A stretch of DNA of 64,000 nucleotides, taken from contig NC_091217.1 of assembly GCF_040958095.1 (NCBI RefSeq), positions 13,400,749-13,464,748 of the forward strand. The letters run 5' to 3'. Positions 20,995-32,400 of this stretch are shown here, in pieces. This DNA comes from Procambarus clarkii (taxonomy: Eukaryota; Arthropoda; Malacostraca; Decapoda; Cambaridae). Below the pieces are notes generated by a model. That model was given only the letters and a program-made list of their open reading frames with translations. It did not search any database and was not told the origin of the DNA. Position numbers and translations under genes: made by a program. The stretch's first letter is position 1; each line of letters opens with the position of its first letter.

Positions 20995-22018
20995 GGTCCA
21001 AGTACTGAGCCCTGTGGGACTCCGCTGGTGACATCTCGCCACTCTGATGTCTCCCCCCTCACCGTTACTCGCCGTTTCTTGTTGCTTAAGTACTCCCTTA
21101 TCCACTGGAGCACCTTCCCTTTTACTCCTGCCTGTTGCTCCAACTTTTTTAACAGCCTTTTATAGGGTACTGTGTCAAAGGCTTTTTGGCAATCCAGGAA
21201 AATGCAGTCGGCCCACCCTTCTCTTTCCTGCCTAATTTTTGTTGCCTGGTCATAAAATTCTATTAAACCTGTGAGGCACGATTTACCATCCCTGAACCCA
21301 TGTTGGTGGTGCGTTACAAAGTTATTTCCCTCCAGATGCTCTACGAGCCTTTTCCTCACGATCTTCTCCATCACCTTGCATGGTATACAAGTTAAGGAAA
21401 CTGGCCTGTAATTCAATGCCTCTTGCCTGTCACCCTTTTTGTATATTGGGACCACGTTAGCTGTCTTCCAACTTTCTGGTAAGTCTCCTGATTCCAGTGA
21501 CCTGTTATACACCATAGAGTGTGGCCCACTTAGTGCTTCTGCACCTTCCTTTAGTATCCATGGTGAGATTCTGTCAGGCCCAACAGCCTTTGTCACATCC
21601 AGCTCCAGCAGACACCTTTTGACCTCATCACTGGTGAGGTCAAATTCCTCCAAGGTTGCTTGGTTTGCCGCCTCCTCATTTAGTGCAGGGGCTTCTCCTT
21701 GTTCTATTGTGAAGACCTCCTGGAATCTCTTGTCGAGTTCTTCACACACCTCCTTGTCATTCTCTGTGTATCTGTTCTCCGCTTTTCGCAGCTTCATCAC
21801 TTGTTCCTTCACTGCTGTTTTCCTCCTGATGTGGCTGTGGAGCAGCTTTGGTTGGGTGTTGGCTTTACTCGCGATGTCATTTTCAAACTGTCTCTCTGCT
21901 TCCCTCCTCACTCTGAGGTATTCATTTCTGGCCCTCTGGTATCTCTCCCTGCTCTCTGGTGTTCTGTTATTTCTGTAGTTTCTCCATGTTCTTTTACTCA
22001 GTTGCTTCGCTACCTTGC
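20995..22018 (-). pseudogene. LINE reverse transcriptase (CR1/Jockey group), 3' truncated
   Basis: A long open frame reads, in RT order, VVPIYKKGDRQEALNYRPVS, VMEKIV, HQHGFRDGKSC, DCIFLDCQKAFDTVPYKRLL and [14 protein letters not shown]; the upstream N-terminal linker reaches about 22018. It ends right after GPIL at about 20995, where the next RT block (YINDL...FADD) should begin, so the catalytic ADD motif is absent. The frame then reads on into DIRS sequence. The fusion is not a working enzyme. Confidence 0.88.
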
Positions 22019-22120
22019 AGTGGCTTTACAAGAATGTAAAAACATCAATGCTATGTACTCTCATAAACCCAATGTACCTCCTTGTATATAAATAAATAAA
22101 TAAATAAATAAGTAAATAAA
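22019..22120 (+). mobile_element. LINE/SINE 3' tail with (AAAT)n
   Basis: CAGTGGCTTTACAAGAATG..., ...AACCCAATGTACCTCCTTG, then TAAATAAATAAATA... The next copy at 22449-22570 is its inverse, so two tails face each other. Confidence 0.75.
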
Positions 22121-22440
22121 TAATTAACTCGAGGACGATGCCGAAGATCCAGCAGATCGGATGCACTCTGAGTACTCACTGGGTAACAGAATGTTTACGT
22201 CGCTTAACTATAAGGTACCAAATAAATAAGCACGCCCAGTGAGTGGTCTTGGACAGTTAGTTAGTTGAGCTACCTCATCCCTTTGTGTGTATTTTACCTC
22301 AATAAACTTATTTCAATTTCAATTTCAATTTCAATTCAGTTAGTTATTATTCACCCCATACCCATCCTAAGGGTGGTGGTGGAAAGGGTTACAGAAGCAC
22401 ATAATGAGCTCAGGAACTGAACCCCGTAGTTTATTTAGTT
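22121..22440. other. Unassigned, with (TTTCAA)n microsatellite
   Basis: CAATTTCAATTTCAATTTCAATT at about 22310-22338 ends what looks like a retroelement tail (CCTCAATAAACTT...). No coding potential. Confidence 0.45.
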
Positions 22441-23110
22441 AAGCAAATATCAATTTATTTATTTATTTATTTATTTATTTACAAGAAGGTACATTGGGTT
22501 TATGAGAGTTCATAGCATGGTGTGTTTACATTTTAGTAAAGCCACTAGTACACATAGCGTTTCAGGCAGTAACAATCTTGTGAAGGTAGTTAAACAATTG
22601 TAGTTTAGTTTTAGTTTAGTTCATTTATTATGTACCCCATACCCATCTTGTGGGCGGTAGTGGAAAGGGTCACAGAGGCACATAATGGGCTCAGGGACTG
22701 AACCCCACAATTCATTTAGCTAAGCAAGTTACAATCTTGATAAGCTAGTTACAAAATTCAGTATAAGTCGTCACATCAACAATAGGTTCGAGATCGACCA
22801 CAAGTACAGTTTCTAAATTAAGCAACTGACATATGTGGAGAGCTAGTGTCACAATTGATATGTTTGTCCTGCACACCGCCCCCCATCCAGTGGGCAGCGG
22901 TGGATAGGTTACAATCACTCGTAGTTACTACCTACAGTTAGCAAACTGGGGATATTTGGCTAAAATTTCTGGTAGCAAATCATTTAGAATGAAATATTTA
23001 CAATGATTGAGAAGGTCATTCCACATTCTGGGTCCCTTGATTTGTAGAGCATGTAGTGAAATGCAACGCAACCCCGTACAGTGGGATGGGTATGGGGTGC
23101 ATAATAAAAG
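22441..23110 (-). mobile_element. Cluster of L2-like LINE 3' ends
   Basis: At least three - strand tails lie side by side: 22449-22570 (TTTATTTACAAGAAGGTACATTGG...), 22610-22740 (TTAGTTCATTTATTATGTACCCCATACCC...), and 22940-23060, which still encodes the RT C-terminal motif (reverse complement: ALQIKGPRMWNDLLNHCKYF) also found at 63130-63180. All are 5' truncated, as LINE insertions usually are. Confidence 0.7.
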
Positions 23111-23599
23111 AACTAAACTAACTACCTAAACTAAAAGTATTATTAGATTAATTATTATTATTATTGCTACTTCGTATACACAAATTGTTTAAAATATATA
23201 TTTAGGAACACTGTTCCTATAATTTATTTCATAGCCAACATTATATTAAGAAATAATCATACATGCAGCTGCACGGCCGGACTGATTTGCTGACCGAAAC
23301 ACAGCATACAGCCAAGCCACATCCAAATATAAAGTTAAGACAGCAGCACCGAATGACAGCTCTCTCGCTCATTTCACCCATTTAACCTAGGGCGGAAATT
23401 TCATTTTCCGGCTAATTACAAGTTGTTCGAATGCTTAGTTGCCATTATGAATTGATAAAATTACATTTACAAATGTTTATATAAAAATATGATATTAATT
23501 AGCTTATAAATGACTATTAGACTTAATGTTTTAACTGATTACAATTCCAGTGATAGTAATTGCTCATGTTTGAAGTGATTGTATTATCAAAGCCAACGT
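23111..23599. other. Probable promoter-proximal region of the ORP1L gene
   Basis: No repeat signature recognised apart from (ATT)n near 23150. It lies upstream of the candidate untranslated exon. Function is inferred from position only. Confidence 0.3.
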
Positions 23600-23732
23600 G
23601 AGGATTTCGGACACGAGTCGTTGTTTACATCGATCAGCTGTTTGAGTCAGTGTCACTAGTCACTGGAGACGAGGAGCACCATGTACACCGCTGTCACACT
23701 GTAATACAGTACAAAAGCAGAATGAACGTTGT
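23600..23732 (+). promoter_or_regulatory. Candidate transcription start and untranslated first exon of the ORP1L gene
   Basis: CpG-containing, unlike the AT-rich surroundings. It carries an arthropod-type initiator-like TCAGTG (about 23647) and ends at a perfect donor (GTTGT|GTAAGT, donor at 23733). The nearest matching acceptor is TTTCTTTCAG at about 27024-27033, 57 nt before the start codon. Short ATG triplets in it do not open long frames. Inference only; transcript data would decide. Confidence 0.35.
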
Positions 23733-24690
23733 GTAAGTAATATATTCTTAAGTCTAAGTCAATTGAACGCCCGCCTAAAGTAGCTGGTTGTAACTTGTTT
23801 TTACAAGTTAAAATTAGCATTCTAAATCACAATTAGCATACTTTAATATATATATCTATGTTCTTAGGCAAGATTTTACATCCATGCTGTTTTGGAAAGC
23901 TGTCCCTATTAGGAAACATATGGTGCTTTTCGAAGATTAACTTTAGAAGCTTCTTTAATAATGACTTTCTACCTACCAAATACTATACTTTTTACTATTA
24001 TTATAATAATAATAAATAGTAATATGCCTACAAAAAACATAAGACAGAAGTTTAATTGTAGATACAGGGGTTGCACATAAAATTAAGCCTATGCAATGCG
24101 TTATGGGCAAAACTTGGAATAATCTGAAATGCCTGAATTTTATCCGAATTGTTAAGTGTCTCGCGGCAAGAGCCAGAAGACTAGTATTACTAATAAAACA
24201 GAAGAATAAATGTACACTGTTGCTCTGTTAAATATGACTTCTGAGAGTAGCAGGGTTGTCGGTAAGCTATGATAAATGTGGCTATTGTGATTTTGCAGGA
24301 GGGCCCAGGACAATATCAATAAAATGTGGGTTTCAAACTGATATACCACGGTACTTGTCTTAAGATCTCCGTCACTTTGTGAGACATACGATGAGGAAAC
24401 TGAAGGCAAAGGACTCTTACTTTTATTACAGTACCTACATTGACAAACTCGGGAAAGTTAGGAACAGCATCGAGAATAATAATGTACCAGTTGATAAGAA
24501 TGAATAAAAAATTGATGCAACTAATGATTGAACTTTAAGTGAAATTGTAGAGGAATTAATCTATGAGAATAAAGACATAATAATGAACTGCTTGAAGGTC
24601 AATTATAGTTTTGAAATAACTTTATTCCAACTATAAACTTGGATAAAGTTAGATAGCATGCTAATAGCAGTTAGATATCTAACCAACAAG
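23733..24690. other. Unassigned (putative first intron)
   Basis: AT-rich. A - strand open frame at 24152-24409 has no recognised homology. Confidence 0.35.
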
Positions 24691-24892
24691 GAAAGGATCA
24701 TTCCTCCATCCCTCTGTCCTAACTACAACATTTCACTTGGAGTTCTTGTCACAAACTGACCCATTGGGGTTTGATGCCTAGTTGATCCAAATAACTAGTT
24801 CTCCCCAAGCCTGGCCCAAGGCCAGGATTGACTTGTAAGCAGTTGGCCCGACAGGCTGTTGCTTGGAGTGGCCCGCAGGCACATGCAGAATT
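24691..24892. repeat. Dispersed repeat, copy A
   Basis: ACATTTCACTTGGAGTTCTT and GACCCATTGGGGTTTGAT recur almost unchanged at 30345-30405. The right part (24780-24892) abuts and truncates the Tigger C-terminal coding region. Confidence 0.7.
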
Positions 24893-26388
24893 TAGAGTCC
24901 TCCGTGTCACTCCTTCCCTGGCCTTGTTGATCAAAAATAAGGCACCCAGGATATTGAAGTGGTTCTTCCAGAATTATTTGAGGGTCAGCTCTGTATTGTC
25001 AGTCACATCAACACACCTCTCCAACACAGCCTTCATGTAGAGTTTCTTAAAGTCTGCAATGACTTTCAATGACTGACAATGACTATAGGGTGGAGGAGTG
25101 GAGTGGTATTGGGAGGAAGGAACTTTGTGATAAACTGATTTTCGGGATACAATTCATCTCGCATCTGTGGAGGATGTGCAGGAGCATTATCGAGCACAAG
25201 CAAGGCCTTGAGTGGCAACTGTTTCTCTTCAAGATATTTCCTCACTGAAGGGCCAAAAACATCATTGATCCATTCAGTAAAGAATATCTGCATGACCCAG
25301 GATTTCTTATTGGACCTCCACATCACATTCAGTCGCGCCTTGTACACTTTGCATGCCTTGAACACTCGTGGATTTTCTGAGTGGTAGACTAGCAGTGGCT
25401 TGACCTTGCAATTGCCACTTGCATTGGCGCAGAGCAAGAGAGTAAGCCGATCCTTCATCGGTTTGTGGCCAGGCAACAATTGTTCCTCCTGTGTGATGTA
25501 GGTCCTCTTCCTCATTTTCTTCCAAAACAGGCCAGTCTCGTCACAATTAAAAACTTGTTGGGGCAAGAACTCCTCTCTAGCAACAAATTCTTGGAACTCT
25601 GGTACAAATTTCTCAGCAGCAGCTTTATCAGAGCTGGCAGCCTCCCCATGTCACACAACACTGTGGATACCGCTTCTCTTGCTAAATTTCTCGAACCATC
25701 CACGGCTTGCCCTAAATATCTCAATCCTCTTCAGACAACGCACATGGTGTCTTCCTGACAAGGTCCACATACAACTTCTTGGCCTTTGCACAGACAAGAG
25801 CTTCAGACACACTATCGCCATGTAATTGCCTTTCATTCATCCAGACTAGCAGTAGCTTTTCAACCTCTAATAGGATTTGTGGACGTTTCTTGTTAACCTT
25901 GGTAACTCCTTTAGCCACTTCAAGTGTCTTAAATTGTTCCTTCCTCTTCAGAATGGTACAAATCGTTGATGAGAACCTGCCATACTCCCTGACGAGATCA
26001 ATCGCACGCACACCACGCTCGTGCTTTGCTATTATTTCCTTCTTCACTTCCACAGTAATTGTCGCTTCCTTCCCCTTGCCAACACTGTCTTTAGCAAGCA
26101 GCTTCTTTGGTGACATCGTGCGTTACAAATTGCAGTTGCAAAACCACAAAAAAAAAAAAAACGCACAAATAAATCCAGAGGGATGCTTGTCGTGTGAGAT
26201 ACAAGAACAACACTGGCGTTGGAGGCGTCCGAGAATTTGCGAGAACCCGCGAGACGCTAGGAAGCACCATGTGGTTTTGCTCGTTAATAGAGGTGAAGCT
26301 CGTCAATAGGGACAAATTTGCTGCAAGTGGCTCGCTCGTTACTGGAAATGCTCGTTAATAGAGCCGCTCGTTAATCGAGGTTCCACTG
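24893..26388 (-). mobile_element. Tigger/pogo transposon, nearly full coding region, disrupted
   Basis: The right end is the inverse of CAGTGGAACCTCGATTAACG (ending 26388) followed by TA; the left end is lost. - strand coding: MSPKKLLAKDSVGKGKEA (26116), the CENP-B helix-turn-helix with a KRPQILLEVEKLLLVWMNER block, GWFEKFSKRSGIHSVV (frameshifted, about 25690), then the DDE domain with FNCDETGLFWKK (first Asp), LLVLDNAPAHPPQM (second Asp) and KFLPPNTTPLLHP. It continues in another frame with LYMKAVLERCVDVTDNTELT and NHFNILGA. The third catalytic acidic block is replaced by a 10-bp triplet repeat (25057-25086). Inactive. Confidence 0.9.
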
Positions 26389-27033
26389 TACATCATTCTC
26401 CCAGGACTAAATTGTATCTTGTTTGAGAAGGTAGTCTTAACACTTCGAGGGAGAGGATGCGCTATGGTACAGCAAGGGACACAGTGCTCGGTTTCACCAG
26501 GGAGGAACTTTGCAGACATTTTACTAGGGGACAGTGCTTCTGCACCTTGACGCTTTGAAGAGAAATGTCAACAGGGAATGCAACCTCTGGACCAGGGAAT
26601 GTCAAGATCATTCAAAGCTGTTATGCCTGTATAACCTTCACCTGGGCTATTGAAACTGAAAATGCAGGCACTAATCTCATGGTATTCTAGAAAGATCACT
26701 AAAGATCATGGGGAAAAGTTATGGAATGAAGTAAATGGATAACAAGGATAGTTTGGAAACACTTTGCCCTTAATTTGTGGAATATTTTGAAAGTTTTGAA
26801 GAACAGTTGAAAGGGAAAAAATTTACAACTGTACAGACTGCTGCAATTAGAAAAGAAACTTTTGATTTTTTTTAATTATTTTTTTTCCTTCCAGATGTTT
26901 TATGGCAATGTAATTCAGCAGAACCAACTTTGATCTGATATTGGTATGTACTCTACTGGTGTTAATCTGTTGCGTAATAGTTAAAATTACATTACTGTAC
27001 TTTAAATTTGCTCATGCTTTTCATTTCTTTCAG
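26389..27033. other. Intronic or 5' flank sequence of the ORP1L gene
   Basis: No repeat class recognised. Ends in a pyrimidine-rich acceptor (TCATTTCTTTCAG) at 27021-27033. Confidence 0.4.
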
Positions 27034-27090
27034 AATTGTAAAGTTTGTTACCTTAAGATAGCAGATTATAAACTACAGTACATTCCAACC
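27034..27090 (+). other. Probable 5' UTR part of coding exon 1
   Basis: Starts after a good 3' splice site and runs to a start codon in strong context (CCAACCATGG, A at -3, G at +4). The frame stays open upstream, so the start is chosen on context and on family N-terminal length. Confidence 0.5.
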
Positions 27091-27217
27091 ATGGGGGATC
27101 TTGAGCATTTTGAAGACATGCTGCTACGAAGTGCCCGTAATGGAGACATAAACATTGTGAAAGAAATTTTGAAAGCAAAACAAGATGGAAAAATTAACAT
27201 GGACATAAGTTGTAAAG
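27091..27217 (+). CDS. OSBPL1A: ORP1L coding exon 1
   Basis: Residues 1-42 plus one base of codon 43: [20 protein letters not shown]...MDISCK. It forms the first ankyrin-like helices ([17 protein letters not shown]). Donor AAAG|GTAGGT; phase 1. Confidence 0.9.
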
Positions 27218-29371
27218 GTAGGTTAATAGCATATTTAAAAGCAATATTACAAACTGAAGTAAGACTAACTTTGAGTAAAGTTGTTTGTGTGGATGTGTTT
27301 TCAGCTGTTTTGTGTTTTAAGTGATCAACATGTTTTTCACTCTTGAATTACTACAGTAGTACAATTGATCAATTCAGGTGCCAGCTGTATGTGCAATGGT
27401 AAAAAAATATTTGATTGTTAAAGATAATGAAACGTCATTTACTGGCAGCCTCGGTAGCTGACCGGTGCATTGGCACTAAGACCACAGAGCCACAAGACTA
27501 CCATACCTCTAGAGTTGCAATGGCCTACCAAACCCCAGGACTAGAATCTGGCATGCTCATAGAGGCAAGATTAGCATGGGGACCCGAAGGTCAACCTCAT
27601 AATAATAAAACCACCCTGAAAATTCAGGGAAATTGTATCATGATAAAAGAAAAAGAAAGATGGAAACCAAGGAACTGGTAATTATGCCTAATACTATCAA
27701 ACAGAGCACTAGTATCTTGGTGCACCAAAAGATGGCAGCTCAAGTCATTAAAGTAGTCTGCAAGGACCTGGTGCATTAAACAAAATCCCCTAAACCAATG
27801 AATTGGCATAATCTCATTTGAGTGTTCACACTGTGGTTATGTAATAAGTTTTATTTCTTTAAAGGTGTTCTTAGTTTTCATCATCTTTTGGCCTTTTTGG
27901 TAGTAGCCATCAGTGTGAGGTATCTGGTACCTTTGGTTCCATCCGCCCGTGTCGAGAGGCAAGGGGATGGAAGTGCTAGTCCATGCCTCCAGTAGGCTAT
28001 GAAAAAGTGAGATGCCTGGTCAGTATTAGTCCTGGAGTACCAGTGCACATTCTGTGTGGAGGCACTAGAGAAAAGTGGGTGGGAAACCTCACTGAGTGTG
28101 ACTTTGCTTTGTATTATAAGTTACCACTATAGCTACAGAATCTTGCCTAAGGTAGCTAAGCCTCTCTAATGTACACTGTACACTGTCATTTTTTTAATTT
28201 TTTACTAAAATTGACTTGAATCTCATAGATTGGTACATTTGTGTTAATACTATGTTCACATAAACTTAAGATTTACCCAAAATGCTGCATGTAACAAATG
28301 ACTTTATACAAAATTACAAATAATGTATCTACAAGGTAATCGCTGTAATCAGATCCTCTGTAATTTATATAAATTACCTGAAATTTTATTATACATCCAC
28401 AATGAATGTCAATAACAAAATTTAAAACCATTAATATTTAACAGGGAAAACTAAAAGTAACCAAGGATGGACTCCATTACACTTGGCAAGTTACTTTGGT
28501 CATGGTGGTGTTGTGGAAGTTCTCCTACAGCACGGCGCAGCAATAGACGAGCTTAATGATGCTGGGGACACACCCCTGCATAAAGCTGCACTAACAAACA
28601 GAGAGGTAAATGATTACTGAATATGGGTGACATTTTAATTACATTAGAGAATGAATATGTTGATACTGTTTAAACCTAAAACTGCCCCAAGTCTGCATGG
28701 ATGGCTTTCCTTTCAACGCTTTATAGCTGTGATTTGTTTAAGTACTATACTTTATCTGGTATGGCTAGAGTATAGCATAAAACCATTTTATATTTCAAAG
28801 TGGAAATATTGATTTTTTTTTTTTTTTTTTGGGGGGGGGGGGAAGTTCAATTTACAGTGGTACAGTACCTAGGTGTACGACTGACCTAGAGTACGAATTT
28901 TTTGCTATACAACATCAAATTCATTGTAAAACTTGAGTTGGTGTACGACGTTTTACTGGAAGACGCAGTCTGTTAATACATGTATGGGTCAAATGAGCGC
29001 ATAGTGCTGGGGGCGCACGGCGAGGCACACTGTTTGTTTACCAGTGTATCCCACGTAGTGACGACCATGACTGCGCTTAAATTCTTTGAAGAATTTCGTT
29101 GTTTTTCTGCTTTTTTATTTTTTTTAACACAAGTTCTTATTACTGTAATTGAATCGACAATATGCACACCATATTTTTGAGTACAGTGATGGTTCACTCA
29201 TTTTATTATATAAATATATCACACTACACACTATTGAATAATATTACAGCAAAAAAACTACGAAATATCAATTGGAGACATTGAAATAATTGGGTAATTA
29301 TCTCTTTATGGCCACTCCTGCCTAACAGCTGGGAGCAACAGACCTGGGAGCAACAAACGCTGAGTCAGCGT

Positions 29372-29409
<38 letters not shown>

Positions 29410-32400
29410 TGCCTGTAGGTGACAAATGCTAATTAGCCCTGAGCAACACAAGGGTTAAGTGAACTACCAAGAGGGTCCTCTAGAAAATCATCATTGAATA
29501 TAATGAAACGCCTCCTGGTATGGCCTCTGTAGCTCCCCCGATTCCTTCCCTCCCCTCTTTCCCCTTTTCACTATCAGCTGCATCTGTTTGTGGTCTATCG
29601 GCTATAGCTATGGAACCGACTCATTCCAGGAGCCTGGAGCTATGGGAGTGCCACCTATTGGCAGCCACTCGCACTATGGGGTTCGAGCTAGTTTGAGGGG
29701 AATATTTAGGTTTGAATCATTTGCAGAGTCGTTTGTCTGTTTTGGGACTTCATTCTTTATGAAACTCGATATGTTTTCTTGGTGAGGGTGATGGTAACAA
29801 TCCTCTGCACTCTTTGTCTCGGTGAGAGGGGCCAGGTTCTTGCTCTGGTCTCTGGTAGGCCATACAGGACTCCTATGGGTGGTGTAACTTGGTAGGGGAA
29901 AGCCATCTTGGCTAGATAGCTTCAGGGAGCCACCAAGGGTCTACTAGAAAGAGGCAATTCATTAAATTCAATGCTGTTTTGGTATTAAATAGTCTTAAAT
30001 ATGTATTTTAACTTGCTTTGATATTTATGCCATGCAGAGGTTCAGCTGCTTTGTCACCTTTTGAATGGTGTAGTAGTTTGAAGGATTTTAGTTCATGTAC
30101 AGAATTGTAAAAAAAATTCTGTATCGCAGAAATTTTTCATTTTTTCCTTACTACTGTACAAGTATGGTTCTATCAAGTAATATTTAAATTTCTACAAAAA
30201 TACTAGCGCTTTTAGAAGGTTAACCAGACTATAGTTTCCATGCTGTTATGTACACATGGAAATGAGTTTGGCATTACAAATTAATGTTGCCAGACAGAGG
30301 CCCACGGCTGGATCATTCCTCCGTTCTGCTGTGCCAACTATAACATTTCACTTGGCGTTCTCGTCACAAACTGACCCATTGGGGTTTGATACCTAGTTGA
30401 TCCAACCTCCTAAAAGAAAAGCTTCCTGATGATCCTAAGCGGGGAAAACCTATTTACAATGTCCACATTACGAGTTTCTCGACAGATCTGGTACAGGCAG
30501 CCCTTAATTTACACAAGATTACGTTCCTGTAAAAAAAATGGGAATGGCATGTACACAATTTAAACTAAGATACAGAATATGGGGAAAATAGAATAGCAGT
30601 CCATTTATCTCAAGTTTAATTTTGTACACTTAATAAACGACAGTAATATTTTGTGCTCGCTCTAATTCTAAAATAACAAGGAAGGAAGTCCAGAATGCTG
30701 AGGATGTGCAATGATGGAAGAATATAAACTACTGTAAGCCTGTGGATTAGGGTAAATTATCATCCCTAATCCATATAAATCTGCAATCGACTAGAAAGTA
30801 AAATTTGCTAATGCACTTTGATATCTTCCGATCTGCATACCCTGATATCGTGCAAACAAATTTCAGTGTGTTGAACATATTTGTTCATGCTTTGTTTATT
30901 TTTTTCATTTGTTTTGCATCTCCACCCTCGTGCGCCTCCCACAAACAGTTTGGGCTATCTCCTCCTTTATCAGCTGAACCTGGGAGGTTATTATAGTACA
31001 GAGGGCCACATGCTTTCCACATCTCTCGGGACTGAGACCGAGCAGATAACCTGTAGTCTGTAAAAGTGGTTCGTCCTCCTGAAATCTAGAAAGGGAAAAA
31101 AATTAGTTTGATAAAAATTTGACAGATTTTGTTTCGTCTTTCCAATAAGAGAAGTACTAATCCACTTTTAACTTGATTCTTATTGTTGATGGAGCATAGT
31201 TATTTAGATGGAAGAGGTAGTGGTGGTGGATGTTGGTGTTGGGTTGACTGAAGTGGAGATTAATGGTGAGGAATTAATCTTTGTTGTTGAAGCACTTGGG
31301 TCAACACATGAGAATTTTCATTATCGAGGAAATTAAGGAACATTATTATATGATAACATGTTATCAAGGAAACGCAGCTTTCCTGTACGTATATGTAATG
31401 AAACCCAATATTTAGTTTAATTTTCCTAGTAGATACTTGTGCATATGTACATGTATTATTGTTTTAAGACTTGTGTAATGCTTATTTCTGAAAATAATAC
31501 CTATGCTTGTTTTCATTTTAGGATGTAGTACTTCTACTGTTGGAGCATGGAGCCAGTGTGTCCATCATTAATGGCGAAGGCTTGCGTCCCTCGGATCTCC
31601 CACGGGATCCACAGGTTCGGTACCAAATTTATCTAACATAAGCTTGTGTGTATATTGATGAAGAATAAACTCAAAGAAATCTGACAAAATTACAGTGGAA
31701 CCTCGGTGTACAAATTTAATCGGTTCCAAGAAATGCATTGTAACCTGAATATTCGTACACCAAATCAAATTTTCCCCATAAGAAATACCTGTAATGTAAA
31801 TTGAATGAATCTATTCCACACCCAAAAATATTAACTTAAAAATACATTTTATACAGAATACTTTTTTTTACACAAAACGGTCTGGAATAAATATGAACCA
31901 TAAATGAATATACAGCAACATTTTGCCTTTACTGAAAACTCGTGTTGGGGTATAGAAGACGGTAAGGAGAGGTGTGTTTGGAAGTAGTCCCCTTCCATTA
32001 TCACATCACACCATCTCTTGCTCACCTTTAACACTTTTGTATCTGCATCACTCGTTCCATATTTTCCCTTCACCTATTTCACTACTTCTGTTTTGTAGCA
32101 ACCAGTCACAGCTAGTCAGGCATTCATAGTCAATGATCCAAGCATTCACAGCTGTGGTAGCAACCAGTTAGGCATTTATCAGTCATGCATTTACAGTTAG
32201 GCAGGCCTTCAGTCGCAACCAGTCGGTTGGTAAACAATAAGAGTTTATTGTTGGGTACTTGAGCAATCTGCCTCCTGGGCCACCAGCTGGTAAAAAGGAA
32301 GCCCACCATATTAATATCCTCCAAACATGACTAGGAGGGACACAGCTGGGGGAATCCAGTGTGGGAGATGGTTCCAGGGAGGGTTCTGTGTGAAAATGTA

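Noticed and set aside
21439..21978. 179-codon Ser/Leu-rich + strand frame
   Set aside because: Antisense of the LINE RT open frame on the - strand.
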